DNA of 64,000 bases from Ichthyophis bannanicus. Taxonomy: Eukaryota; Chordata; Amphibia; Gymnophiona; Ichthyophiidae. This document shows, in pieces, positions 1 through 10,650 of the stretch. Numbering within the stretch: position 1 is the stretch's first letter; the number at the start of each line of letters is the position of its first letter. The notes below the pieces were generated by a model. The model was not told the DNA's origin. It did not search any database and saw nothing but the letters and a program-made list of their open reading frames with translations. A program made the translations under genes and the position numbers. Location of the stretch: the NCBI GenBank assembly GCA_033557465.1, contig CM066041.1:155719532-155783531 (forward strand), read 5' to 3'.

Positions 1-1271
1 ATTCGAAACAGGTTTACCACAAGGATCAGCGCTTTCAGCTCTCCTATTTAACATATACATAAAACCAGTTTGCAATATTTTTAAAAAATACGGTGTACTC
101 TATCATCTGTATGCAGATGATATTATGATGTACATCCCATTCACAATCCCTAACATACCGTTGCAACTCCTATCGGATTGCTTCAATGAAATAACTTCAT
201 GGCTAAACACACACAATCTCCAAATAAATCACGCAAAAACAGAAGTGCTAATTGTTACTAAAAATCAAGACTATACCCCACCCACTCATATAACACTTCA
301 AAACCAGGAAATTAAAATAAAAAATGAAGTCAGATACTTAGGAGTTATTATAGATAAACATCTTACATTAGATACCCATATCAGAAACACTACAAAGAAA
401 ATTTATTTCAAGCTTAAAATACTTAAACAACTTAGACCTCTTGTGTATACACATGATTTCATCAGCATAATTCAAGCCACCATAACCCCCCACTTTGACT
501 TCGCTAACATTATATTATTAGGTACAACAAAACAAAACATTAAAAGACTTCAAATTGCACAAAATTCCGCAGCTAGGATAATAACGAAAACACATTCTCA
601 TCAATATATAACACCAATACTAGCGTCCCTTCACTGGCTGCCAATTCAAAGCAGGATAATATACAAAACATTAATAACTACATTTAAAATACTATTCGAT
701 TTAGCACCATGCACATTAAGTAAATTAATTACTAAAGAACAATCAAAACCTACTCAAAGAAAAGGTCAATTAAATAAACTAAAAACACCCAAAGACTTCA
801 TAAAAACAAATAAATCAACAAACAGAGCGTTCTCTCATGCAGCCCCAATAACCTGGAATTCCCTCCCAGAGGAACTAAGAATGCTAACAGAGGTTAACGA
901 ATTCCGTAAAAAATTGAAAACCCATCTATTTACAATACACTACAATAATAAAGACCAGCACTCAAAAGAATTAGATAAAGGCTAACCAATTCTGTCTGAC
1001 ATCTCACTACAACATAAAAGAAAACCCTCCCTATCTGAATCTGTACCTCTCTCTACGATTATATTCCACATAATGTGTATATGTATATAATGTATATAGT
1101 GTTGCACTGTTCTGTGCTATTCAGTTTAACAATTTATGTTTACTTTACATTGTTTATAGTTATATGATGTTACATGTAAAACAAACTATGCTTTGTTGAG
1201 GGTTATTTGTGAACCGCAGCTGATCTCTGGAAGCTGCGGTATATAAGTTCTTGTTAAATAAATAAATAAAT
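1..1271 (+). mobile_element. L2-clade LINE, 3' part
   Basis: Right-hand part of an L2 LINE cut by the window edge. It holds the end of the reverse transcriptase frame (2-985), an AT-rich 3' UTR (986-1255) and a terminal TAAA-type repeat (about 1256-1271). The 3' UTR has a short stem in which gaaccgcagct pairs with agctgcggtat just before the tail. The same GCGG-stem plus AAAT tail appears in the L2 copy at 41011 and in the SINE at 36568, which supports the L2 call. The next element begins immediately after the tail. Confidence 0.85.
2..985 (+). CDS. L2 reverse transcriptase, C-terminal half
   Basis: Open from base 2 to a TAA at 983-985, 327 codons, entering from outside the window. The frame starts in the RT palm: GLPQGSALSALLFNIY, then the catalytic YADDIMMY about 25 residues later. 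The thumb and C-terminal region follow, including ASLHWLPIQSRIIYKT and AFSHAAPITWNSLP, both usual in L2 ends. No internal stop is visible, so this copy is younger than most around it. It would act as an RNA-templated polymerase in target-primed insertion; without its N-terminal endonuclease here, activity cannot be judged. The ATG at 125 is internal, not the true start. Confidence 0.8.
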   Translation, partial: FETGLPQGSALSALLFNIYIKPVCNIFKKYGVLYHLYADDIMMYIPFTIPNIPLQLLSDCFNEITSWLNTHNLQINHAKTEVLIVTKNQDYTPPTHITLQNQEIKIKNEVRYLGVIIDKHLTLDTHIRNTTKKIYFKLKILKQLRPLVYTHDFISIIQATITPHFDFANIILLGTTKQNIKRLQIAQNSAARIITKTHSHQYITPILASLHWLPIQSRIIYKTLITTFKILFDLAPCTLSKLITKEQSKPTQRKGQLNKLKTPKDFIKTNKSTNRAFSHAAPITWNSLPEELRMLTEVNEFRKKLKTHLFTIHYNNKDQHSKELDKG

Positions 1272-2400
1272 TTGATGCACATGTGATTGAATTTTTGGAT
1301 GTATCAGTTATGTATTGCGAACATTCTTTGACTACCTCATTATTCCTCAAACCAGTTCAGCGCAATACTCTTCTTAAATATAATAGTTTTCACCCCCCAT
1401 CGTTGAAACGTGGACTTCCTTTTGGTCAGTTTTTAAGACTCCGACGTATTTGCTCCTCTTATCAAGATTTCAAACTTCATGCACAATTATGTCATCGTTT
1501 ATATGCTCGGGGCTACCCTAAGACTATGGTTAGCACAGCCTATAAACAGGCTCTGTATAATCATAGGGAATGGCTGCTGACTCAGTCGGTCCATCATAAG
1601 GATGGCATATCTCAGGAGGACACGATAGTGGGGGTTTTGCATTTAATAATAGGATTCGGACAGTGCAGTCTATTCTTCAAACAGTGGCATGTTTTACACC
1701 TTCATGGGCGTTTTCAGCGACGTCTGTGTTTAGCTTATACCCAAGGGAGAAATCTATGGGACTGGTTAGTCCATGCTGCCCCAAGAATCCAGAGTGCCAT
1801 TGAGCAGGCTGGGCATTTCCCTTGTGGATGATGCTCCTACTGCTCTGGTTGTTTGGTTGGGGACACTTGGACTGATCAGACCACTCAGAGGGTTTGGTCA
1901 TTTAAAACATCATACCACTTGTGACTACATTGTGGTATATTTGTTGTTCTGCCCTTGTGGACTAAAATATGTGGGCCAGACATCTCGACCTTTTTAAAAA
2001 CGTTTAGCTGAACACAACTCACAGATTCACACCAAGGCAATTTCAGCTCCGATTGTGCAACATGCTTTACAAATATGATCATTCTTTTGCCCAATTTTCT
2101 TGGAGAGTTATTGACTGGGTTCCTCCTTTTGCTGGCAGAGGAAACAGACTCTCCAGACTGCAGTATGTTGAGCAATGGATCTTTAGATTAGCATGACAGT
2201 GTCCAAAGGTTTGAATCTGGAATTGGACTGGCGTAGTTTGCTGTGATTCCGATTTTTAGTCACCTGGGAGGCATGTGCAAATGTTGCTCTCTATCCCCGG
2301 TTGGCTAAGCAGTAAACATGTGATCTGTCAGTGATGTCAGACGCTGGGTTTAAGCAGCTTTGTGTTTCTTTTGAAAGTAGTGCAACTTCTTTGTGGTGGG
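1272..2400 (+). mobile_element. Penelope-like element, 3' half
   Basis: Sequence after the L2 tail encodes the end of a Penelope-like RT followed by a GIY-YIG endonuclease, the architecture of Penelope/Neptune-type elements of vertebrates. The coding part ends near 2240. The remaining bases to about 2400 look like the element's 3' non-coding region, with no clear end. The right boundary is a guess. The 5' half is missing, as is common for these elements. Confidence 0.75.
1275..2240 (+). pseudogene. Penelope-like RT C-terminus and GIY-YIG endonuclease
   Basis: In the first frame (1275-1831) the product reads IEFLDVSVMY, then LFLKPVQRNTLL, SFHPPSLKRGLPFGQFLRLR and RLYARGYPK, matching the end of PLE reverse transcriptases. 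A +1 frame change near 1800-1830 leads to DYIVVYLLFCPCGLKYVGQT (about 1924-1983), the GIY-YIG core with the usual CPCG insert. An in-frame TAA at 1996-1998 is followed in the same frame by KRLAEHN, the expected helix after the core. A second frame change near 2080 leads to NRLSRLQYVEQWIFRL, typical of the PLE endonuclease tail. At least three disabling changes make this a pseudogene. The endonuclease would normally nick the target DNA. Confidence 0.8.
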
Positions 2401-3559
2401 AAGGAAGAACCTGAAGCAGGGTCCTTAAATTTTGTGACCCAAAACGCAGGACTGTCTCATTAGACCACTTCTAATTGGACTTTGCTGCACCAAGCTTTCA
2501 GTTAAGAAAAGGTTGATAAAGAACAGATGTAATGTGTGCTGAGCAGTTTCAAATGTTTTACTGCAAATGATTAAAAAGGACGTGCATCTCCAGTCAAGAA
2601 TTTTCAGCTTTTTCCTGAGGGTTAAGGTCAGACATTAAATATTTTGTTATCAAGGAAACTATTTTCTTTAATTGGAACCTGCCAATTTTCTTTTTTATTT
2701 CATAGGGGCAAGGTGGTGTTCCGTTGCCCCAGGGGCTTTTGTTTTGATGTTAAAACAGGAAGCATTTGGGGAAAAAGCAATAGCAGAGATGGTAGAAGAG
2801 ATACTGGAAGAAGAAAAGCAGAAGGGAAGAGTGACAAGTAAGCAGAAGTGAAAAAAGCAGGAGAGAAGACAGGAGAAAGCAAGACAAAACAGATATCCAG
2901 TGCACTGCACTCTGAGGCAGGAGTAGGGAAGAGCTTTCAGTGCTCTAGTACAAGCGAAGAGGGAGAGGAATACAATATCAAAATAAAGGATTATAACTTA
3001 AGAGATAGGGACATCTTAACAAGATTAGGAGTAGAAATCAAATGCATGTTTTTAGGAGCTGGAACTGACCTGCAGAAAAACAGATGGAAGGCAAGTATCT
3101 GAAGATGTCAAGGCTAAACAATGGAGTTTTAAGCTAGGTGGTTTGTTTACCCTGTTTTTCCAAAAGTTAGTAGCTAAATGATTAACCTTGTGTAACAAAT
3201 CTGCAGCCAGTAGGAGAGTGTATTTTGAGACCCCTAGAGGTCAGAGGAGAGTATATACCTCATCCAGCAGATTTTTGGACCTTTTCAAGTGGAAGCAATT
3301 AGTTACAAAGAAAAGGAAGTTACTTTGTGGGCTGAATTGCAGAATTTAGAGGGCTCATGGGGAGGATGATTGTACAAAGAAAAAGAAGAGACAGCAGAGA
3401 CACTATGGGGACAGCTGATGTATGATATGAAAGCTGTTGATAGTTTCTTCAATTGGAAAATTGAATGGGTGGATATTTACCTTTTGGGAGATTGAGTGGA
3501 AAAGGTAGAAAATAGTGCAATGTTATTCTGTAATGTAGTGCTAGATCGAGTCCCTAAGC
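2401..3559. other. Unassigned stretch left of the retroviral pol
   Basis: No gene is recognised. A purine-rich open stretch at 2848-3102 has a lysine/glutamate-rich product without a family match that I can see. It may be remnant gag or leader of the adjoining endogenous retrovirus, but no matrix, capsid or CCHC nucleocapsid motif was found. No copy of the candidate 3' LTR near 8407-8935 was found here by eye. Confidence 0.3.
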
Positions 3560-4566
3560 AGTTTGGGCTACAGAGGCAGACCCACATGGCTTGGTGCAGT
3601 CAGCTGAATATGTGCAGGTGAACTGGAAAAAGGAAATGGCAGGGCCCTATAAGAAGCAGTATCCTTTGTCAACTGAAGCTGATGCAGGAATAAAAAGAGA
3701 AATTGACCTTTTGGTGAAGCAAGGTGTACTGTACGGAGTGAGTAGTCCATTCAATACCCCAATTTCACCCAGTGCACAAGCCTAATGGTAAGTGGAGGCT
3801 TGTGCAAGATTTAAGAGACTTGAATAAGCTGGCGACAGCTGAATTTCCAGTCGTTGCTGATCCGGCTAGGATCTGGGAGTCAATGCAAGTCATCCTTATT
3901 TGACAGTCAGATTTGGCAAATGCCTTTTATTGTATCAGATTGTATTATCCAAAATAAAAAAAAAAATTATTCACATATTAAGACAGGCAGTATACTGTAT
4001 GTGGACACATTTGCCCCAAAGCTTCTGTGAGAGTCCTATCTTTCACAAAGGAGAAGGGAAAACCTTACAGCATTTTGCAATATGTAGATGTTTATGCAAT
4101 TTTCCAGACTGTCTGCTGAAAGCAAGAGTTAACAATCAGTCTGCTCAAATAGTCAGGAGAGGGAGGGTACAAAGCGAGCAGAGAAAAGTTAGTAGTGGCA
4201 CAAAAAGAAGTTGAATTTCCAGGATTGTTGGTTTCTAAAGGCACAAAGGTCTTACCTGGAGAGAAACTGGTAGTAATGGACCAACTAACCAAGCCAGCCA
4301 CAGTATCAGAATTGAGGGGGCTGCTTGGGCACTTGAACCTTTGCAGAATGTGGGTGCCAGACTTTGCCAGATGGGTAGTTCCCATTAAAAAACATCTTAG
4401 AAGGAAGAATGCTCGTGATGGGTGTAAGCATGTGAATGTATCGGAGACTGAGTGGACAGACATACAGGAATTGATTAGAAAGCTCAAAACAGCAGGCCCC
4501 CTGACGGTCTCTCGTGCAGGATTACCTTTTGTTTTGTTGCAGCTACAGATTTTTACTGGTCAGTAG
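3560..4566 (+). pseudogene. ERV pol: reverse transcriptase remnant
   Basis: The frame at 3591-3785 contains the RT entry region (YPLSTEADAGI, LVKQGVLYG) and the next frame continues with KPNGKWRLVQDLRDLNK at about 3777-3830. The finger and palm region around the catalytic aspartates is scrambled or deleted between about 3900 and 4190: a run of nine or more A at 3955-3965 and stops break it, and no YxDD-type motif is visible. The connection domain reappears at 4195-4566 (ELRGLLGHLNLCRMWVPDF). The domain is dead by several independent lesions. Confidence 0.75.
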
Positions 4567-5450
4567 CATTGATACAATATGAGAAAAGAAAACATGTTTT
4601 GGTGCAGTTCCTGTCCAGTACGTATTCAGCAGTAGAGCACGGTCTCAGCCTGTGTGAAAAGGGAGTAGTAGCTATAGCTAAGGGAATAGAGAAGGTACTG
4701 ATGACGGTTGGAGATCAAAAGATACAAGTACATTGTCAGCATAATGTTTTTCAGGTATTGAAGTTACCCACTAAGTTTTTCCATTCAGAGACTATCCAAA
4801 TATCTAATGGCGATTCAACAGCAAAATGTGGCTGTTACCCCAACAAGGCATATGCCTTATGCCCTGGATGTGCCACTTCTTGAGATCGACCATGCTTGTG
4901 ATGTTTTGAATGCCTTAGAGCTATGTGAGAACAGGTGTATTCCAGATTCAAAGGTGGTGTTTGTGGATGGGTCTGCAAGGGGTCCACAAGAAAGTCTTCA
5001 GAGGGGTGGATATGCTCTAGTGACACGAGGAGTTTGGCTACATGACTAAGGTAGCAGGTAAATTATCTCCACAGGATTTTTCGGCACAGGCAGCAGTTAG
5101 TGGAAGTGGCAATGGTACTGATTCTTTTTTCTGCACAGCCTATGACAGAGTCTATTCAGATTCTGACTATGTATGTACTGCTATACTGAGAAGTAGAAAA
5201 GGAAAGGGCTGATTATGTCCAGAGGTAAGCTCCTATAATAATTATGACACCGAAACAGTTGTTGATTCACCATATGATGGAAGGTATTCGTAAGACAATT
5301 GTAAAATATGCCGCACATGCAACACATGGTTCATTTGTTTCAAAAGGGAACAAAGCAGCAGATTTAGTAGCTGGTGGTCATGATGCAGTAAACCCAAAGA
5401 CCATGCAGATGGTCTTAATCAGAGCAACCCTCTCTCCAGGAGATGGTTGA
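4567..5450 (+). pseudogene. ERV pol: connection and RNase H remnant
   Basis: After a TAG at 4564-4566 the frame resumes with connection-type sequence (SSTYSAVEHGLSLCEKGVVA). RNase H follows: VVFVDGSARG at about 4959-4990 has the first catalytic aspartate, and GNKAADLVA at about 5348-5374 matches the helix carrying the last. In between, stops near 5049 and 5187 and frame changes break it. It would normally remove the RNA strand during reverse transcription. The order RT, RNase H, integrase is that of retroviruses. Confidence 0.7.
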
Positions 5451-5455
5451 AGTGA

Positions 5456-6777
5456 TTGTCAGCTCAAGTGCTACTGCAGAAGAAAGAGGAATGGGATCAT
5501 GTTGGAGCATATTTCTCCAAAGGTTTGTGGTATCACCCATCAGGAAAGAAATGTTTGCCAGATTTCGCTTTGCATTTGTTGCCGCCTTTGGTACATCTGC
5601 CAGAGCACAAGTCACCACAATGCAAGACTGAACTGGTATGGAGTTCCAGATAAAAAGAAGACATACATAGTTTTGTTTCATGTTGTCAGGAGCGTGCCAA
5701 GAATATTCCTTTAGGAAATGCAACTCCTAAAGTAGGAGTGCTTTTGCCTAGACTAAGAGGACCATTTCTATCTGTTTATATGGATTTCACAAATATGCAA
5801 ACACCAGTCCATGGTAAACGTTACCTGTTGGTGGCAGCATATCCCATGATACAGTAAGTGGTAGCTTTGCCCACTAAATGGGAAAATGCCACAGCTGTAG
5901 TGAAGTTGCTGTGATCAGAGATCATTCCCCAACATGGATGCCCAAGAATATAGACAGACAATGGGTCACATTTTAGAAATTTGTTGATTCAGGACTTGGC
6001 AAAAGCTTTACTAGGGAAACAATGCTTTGTCTCTGTGTACAGGCCACAAGCTAATGGCCTGGTAGAAAGAATGAATGGTCTTTTAAAATCTGTTCTGAAA
6101 AGTGTACTGAAACTTCTTTAAATTGGGTGCAAGTTTTATCCCTGGCTCTTTTTTCTTTAAGAAACTCACCACTGAAGAAAAATTCATTATTTCAGTTGCT
6201 TACAGGAAGGAGATGCAGATTACCATAAATTAATTCAGAGGATGACAAGGTTCCAGATGACTTGAACACTTCTTACAGCATTGCATACCTCCTTGCAGTT
6301 ACTTGATAAATTGTCAGTAGGCGAGACTCAAGGACAACACTGCATGCCCCACCGATGATGAAGTACAAAGCAGGAGATTTGGTGTACAAGAGGGTTAACA
6401 CTAGAAGCCCTAGAAGGCTCAAAAAGGCATTTTACCTAGAAATCCCACAGTACGTCAATTGACGCATTATCACGACGACTGCGTTGAACATGAAATGCAG
6501 ATGTGAATTAATTTGAAGTTACTTATTTGTTTACTACATGCAGTATGTGACATTACATAACTGACGGTTCTAGCAGTGGCGCTGGTATAAACCTTCAAAT
6601 ATGCATTTGCTTCAATTGACGCACTTTGGGGCTTCTAGTGTTAAACCCTGGACTGTATGGACACAGCCCTATTTTGAAGGACCATTTACAGTACACACTT
6701 CTACACCAACTGCAGGAGGAGTAGTATGGATTCATATTTCAGACATCTGGCCTGCTCCATGTGTTTGCTCGGACTGA
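5456..6777 (+). pseudogene. ERV pol: integrase remnant split by a MITE
   Basis: N-terminal zinc-binding region near 5480-5700 is degenerate. The catalytic core is easy to see. The Asp codon at 5783-5785 (in YMDFT), the Asp codon at 5957-5959 (in TDNGSHF) and the Glu codon at 6065-6067 (in GLVERMN) are all in one frame, with exactly 35 residues between the second and third, the D,D-35-E pattern of retroviral integrases. Three in-frame stops lie between the first two acidic residues. The C-terminal domain begins near 6360 (AGDLVY) and is interrupted at 6395 by the TTAA-flanked MITE. Its remainder resumes at 6645 and ends with a TGA near 6777. Integrase joins viral DNA to host DNA; this copy cannot be expressed intact. 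Confidence 0.8.
6399..6640. mobile_element. piggyBac-like MITE in TTAA target
   Basis: A 242-bp non-coding insert bounded by TTAA at 6395-6398 and again at 6641-6644. Its ends are inverted: CACTAGAAGCCC at the left, and the complement of CACTAGAAGCCCC at the right. TTAA duplication with a short terminal inverted repeat is the piggyBac-superfamily signature. A second internal motif, TCAATTGACGCA, occurs near both ends in direct orientation (about 6458 and 6612). It has no open frame of note, so it would have been moved by a transposase supplied in trans. The retroviral frame on the two sides is contiguous when the insert and one TTAA are discounted. Confidence 0.85.
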
Positions 6778-6833
6778 TTTCTTTTTGGGAATCCTTTACA
6801 CAGATTTCTTCAAAAATCCTGAGTCATACTTCT

Positions 6834-8090
6834 TTAACAGACTAACAATTCTCTGAATGTTGTTCTAAATTTACTGTTAACAAATGTGTGATATTCTTTG
6901 ATGAGCCAGACAGCAACCTCTTTGAATACTAAGGATTGTGTGATGTGTTCAAACAAATTTGTAGCTGCAGACATATCTGCAGTTTTTTCTATTTCTGTGC
7001 CTGTTACTGTACAACAATGCTTGGGATCAACATCACTAGTTAATGTTTCTAATTGCACTCAAGGACCTGTAATATATAAAGTAATCCCTTTACAGATAGA
7101 ATATCACAACAGCTCTACTAAAGCTGTAGTTTGGTCTACAAAGTTCATATCTTTATGTAGTTATATTCCTGATAAACTTGTGTTGCATTGCTAAATGACA
7201 TTACTATACAAATTAAGGCAATATATGGCAAATGTAAACCATATGGAAATGCTGGATATGGATTTTTTTATTTATGCTACCGATCCCTTAATGGTACATT
7301 GAATATGGGAGACAATCTCCACTGTAAAACAATTGTGACTATGCTTGCAAACAGCTTTTCTATAGTTTTCCATGATTACAGTTACCAGTGTGGTTACATA
7401 TTATATCCTTGCTTGCCATCAGGCTGGAGAAGTACACGTGCTTATGTACAAACATTGCCAGTAGCATCTATTTCTTCGCAGGATTTTTCAGAATTTCCAA
7501 AGGCATAAGCTAAATATAGCTTCCATTATAGACAAAAGATCTTCCTCATTTTTCTGAAAACGATGTACCTTATGAATTTTGTTTGTTCTTAGATACTGAA
7601 GTTATGTTTGTCTCAATTCTTAAGCCAGGATTGCAGGCTGCTACTAATGCTAAACGGATACAGAAAGTACATTTTGATTTAATGAAGTTGCTTAATTTGA
7701 CAGAACAAGTTTTTCATGTTTTGAACATAGCACTTGATGCTAACACACATATGACTTTGCAGAACAGGTTTGCGTTAGATTATCTTTTAGCAACAGAAGC
7801 AGGCGTTTGTGCAGTTGTGGGGGAACTTGTTGTACTTATATCGCTCCAGTAGCTGAAAAGGATGGAAATCTATTCATTGTTATACAACACCTAAGGGATC
7901 TAAGTGTGTAAACGCAAGCACAGGCTGCGGTAGATCCCAAAGTAGATTCATAGTTTTCTTCCCTCACTTCATGGTTTGGAGGTCTTTCCTCCTGGCTCCG
8001 AAATTTGCTATTTGGTCTAGTGCTACTTACAGAACAGAACAAAACGCAAGTAAACACAATAACTTGTATCATGTCAGTGTTGTTCTCCTG
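6834..8090 (+). pseudogene. ERV env: surface and transmembrane remnant
   Basis: The surface-unit part is 6898-7194 and 7188-7508, cysteine-containing with several N-x-S/T glycosylation sites (for example NVSNCT). The transmembrane unit is 7583-7852: a heptad-like leucine helix (LLNLTEQVFHVLNIAL) followed by TLQNRFALDYLLATEAGVC, the conserved post-helix segment of gamma-type envelopes. A frame change inside the following cysteine motif (about 7825-7835) breaks the product. Later sequence to about 8090 is in several frames and would be membrane anchor and tail. Env normally mediates entry; here it is broken at many points. Confidence 0.7.
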
Positions 8091-8406
8091 CTACCAAGGT
8101 TATGGTACAATCGCTAACTGTACATCCTGTTCCTGCACACCATTTGGTGTCACACATGTAGGCCACTGGTTGCACTTATGACCCTTAGGTCTGTAGTAGG
8201 CTCATGCATTCGCCACCCCGGAGGGGATGATGGAGATGCAAGGGCCTACCAATCTGTTTGCTATAATATCAGCGTAAGGGTTAGAAAAACTCTGAATAAG
8301 TTCAGCATAGTTGTCTTTGACCTTCAAGGACAGATATGCAGACATTGAAGAACAAAGTGCACTGAAGAAAGGAAGCAGGAATGTAGAGGGAGGCGATCAC
8401 CGAAAT

Positions 8407-8935
8407 GTAACACACTAAGTGACAGGATGCAAGTTAATTAAAAAGAAACATTTTGCAGAAAGAAATGATATAGATATGATATCTGGGAAGAAAAACTACA
8501 AAGGAATTAATGAAGAAATATAGAAATAACGATATATGTGTGTTCACATGTGTACATGCTGGAAGGCCTATAAAGGAAGTAGGAGAAGAATTGTATGGGA
8601 GGGAGTTAGTAGGAACAGATCACAAAGGTGGGTTGTACCGACCTCTCTTTCTTATTAGGTAAGCTTATGTTATTTGCTTGCTAGGTGCAATTAGATATTA
8701 TACTCCCGTTTCTATCAAAGATTTCTTGTTTGAGCACTGCAATAATTGTTTGATATGCTTAACATGTGTATGTATGCCTGAGGGGGGAGGGGAGGGTCTA
8801 GCAAGGGAAGGCTATCCCGGGTAATTCCTCAGCACTTTGGAGTCACTAGGTGAGTGTCCAAAGGAGTGACGTCTCCGAACCTGAGCAGAAGGTAACCGCT
8901 AAACCTCTGAACTGCTTCGTACTAAATGTGTAATT
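8407..8935 (+). repeat. Candidate 3' LTR
   Basis: Located where a 3' LTR is expected, after env and after a purine-rich run (about 8363-8392) that could be the polypurine tract. It begins with TG (tgtaacacac) and contains a TATA-like box in ggcctataaaggaagt near 8567. There is no second copy in the window to confirm its borders, and the right end is uncertain. Confidence 0.35.
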
Positions 8936-9207
8936 TTCAGCTGATGTTTATACTAAAATATTCAGCCATTTGATTTTCCTCCCACCACATGCCTCACCCC
9001 CTCACCCCAATATAATCTTCCATGACATTAACATTCAACTAGTATTATTCAATTTTATCATCAAGCAATTATGAGACAGTTTAGTTAGATTGAAGACAGG
9101 CAAATAATTATGATACTATTTTGTTGTTCTCCATTTCCATTCTGTGCAGTAATTCTGGTGCTCCAGTCAAGGTCAGCCATCTGGAGGCTCAGAGCTTGCC
9201 CCATTTA
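8936..9207. other. No recognisable feature
   Basis: AT-rich sequence with no open frame or repeat family that I recognise. It separates the ERV end from an L2 fragment. Confidence 0.5.
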
Positions 9208-9545
9208 CTACTAATGATCATTTGTATAGCGCTACAAGGCACATGCAGCGCTGTACAAGCACATGTAAAAAAATGGTCCCTGCTCAGAACTTACAATTTA
9301 ATCAAGACAGACAATGTAACAGCTAAGGGCAAGGATGTGTCTAAAGGAAAGGTAAGGAAACACATAGGAGATTAAGCGGATGAAGATCCAAATTCGGTAG
9401 AGGTGAGTTTTCAGTATGGATTCAAAAAGGACTAGAGATGAAGCCTGACGTACAGACTCAGGTAGTTTGTTCAAAGCATAAGGAGCAGCAAGGTGGAAGG
9501 ATCAGAGTCTGGAGTTGGCAGTAAAAGAGAATGTTGCTCTGTCAA
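9208..9545 (-). mobile_element. L2 LINE 3' fragment
   Basis: Same family as the long minus-strand L2 at 38281-41010. Shared features include the tail-proximal block catttgtatagcgctac, the phrase ccctgctcagaacttacaa and the coding block around caggtagtttgttcaaagc / agcaaggtggaaggatcaga. Only the C-terminal coding end and the 3' UTR remain. Confidence 0.75.
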
Positions 9546-9864
9546 CTCAAAGAGGTGCTACCTGAAATCAAAGGGAAAATGCACAACTGGACAGCATCCT
9601 AACAACTTACCACAACACACTCAAAGAACAGATGGGTACAATGGGCTCTGGTAGATTATGACTTGTGACACAGGCAGGGTGAAGAAATAAGGGAAATAGA
9701 AGACACTAAACTTAACTGAAAGAAGCTTGGTAGTGGCAACAGATTTTTATGTAAGGGAATTAAATAAAATCAAGAGGAACAGGAAACATGGTTCTTCAAG
9801 TGGCTGAAAAATAAAGGTAAAAAGGGCAGTATTCACATAAAAAATAAATAAATAAATACAGGGC
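9546..9864. other. Unassigned AT-rich spacer
   Basis: No gene seen. It ends with an A-rich AAAT repeat (about 9838-9858) just before the L1 coding region. It may be L1 5' UTR or flanking DNA. Confidence 0.4.
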
Positions 9865-9871
9865 ATGTGAT

Positions 9872-10650
9872 GTGCCGAGAGGGAGCGGATGTGCACTGCT
9901 CACTCTGAGGAGCCCACTCCCCCCCACCACCCCGCCTGTAACTCTGCCCAAGCAGCCTAAGAACAGAACAAAAAGGGAGTTTGAGGCCGTGTACTTCATC
10001 CCCTTCACTTACCAAAACAGTAGCAAGTGGATGGCGGCCGCCAAGTTAACACATCAGGAGAAAGACCGAGCAGGATCACAGGTGGCTGATATGGCAGATT
10101 CCTCCCTGGCATACCCAGCCTCCTCACAGACAGCCCTGGTAAAAGACATCACTGTGCCTATCGTTGGAGCCCTACCGGCACAGTTCGATGCCCTACATGG
10201 GAAAATTGGTGCGCTGCAGGGCTCGATCGGCACCATGGGAGGCCTCATCTTGGGGGGTGGAGACTCGCATTTCCTAGGCCGAGGACACCATGGCAGCAAC
10301 GGACCAGGAAGTCAGATGGCTCCAGGAGTTGGCAGCAGTACATGAGGCTAAGGTTGATGACCTTGAGAACCAGAGTCAGCGGAATAACCTCCAGTTCTTG
10401 GGTATCCTGATACTGTGCAAGACTGCAAATTAAATGGGTATTTGGAGACACTATTATCCTGGGTACTGGAGTTCAGAGCCGACTGCAGCCTACTGCACAT
10501 TCAGTGGCTACACCGCGTGGGACCTAACCAGCCAAGGGACAATCTCCTAAGGGTGGTGCTAGAAAAATTCCTGCAGTTTACTCAAAAAGAAGCAGTGCTC
10601 CAGGCCACTGTTGTGGTGGTGGATCACTGAGAAAAGTGTTACCTAGCCTG
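9872..10650 (+). pseudogene. L1 ORF1 remnant
   Basis: The first open part (9872-10345) encodes a basic N-terminus and a partial coiled-coil region. In the next frame KVDDLENQSQRNNLQFLGI (about 10351-10407) marks the junction of coiled coil and RNA-recognition motif, closely matching the equivalent segment in the young ORF1 at 63950-64000. The RRM and C-terminal domain remnant follows at 10415-10630 (RVGPNQPRDNLLRVVLEKF, then FTQKEAVLQAT). ORF1p coats L1 RNA as a trimer. Frame changes near 10300 and 10410 break it. Confidence 0.7.

Larger units (their letters stand above)
3560..8935 (+). mobile_element. Decayed endogenous retrovirus, class I-like
   Basis: Fragments in the order reverse transcriptase, RNase H, integrase, envelope surface unit, envelope transmembrane unit and a possible LTR, all on the plus strand. 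This order and the single env with a transmembrane unit of the gamma/epsilon type suggest a class I-like provirus. Every domain carries frame changes or stops. Gag, protease and the 5' LTR are not identifiable, so the provirus is incomplete. A DNA transposon is inserted in the integrase (6399-6640). It cannot encode infectious virus as it stands. Confidence 0.8.

Noticed and set aside
2848..3102. Possible retroviral gag frame
   Set aside because: No matrix, capsid or zinc-knuckle feature; Lys/Glu-rich text from purine-rich DNA. Left as unassigned.
3560..8935. Complete provirus
   Set aside because: No 5' LTR, gag or protease found; RT palm, RNase H, integrase and env all have stops or frame changes.
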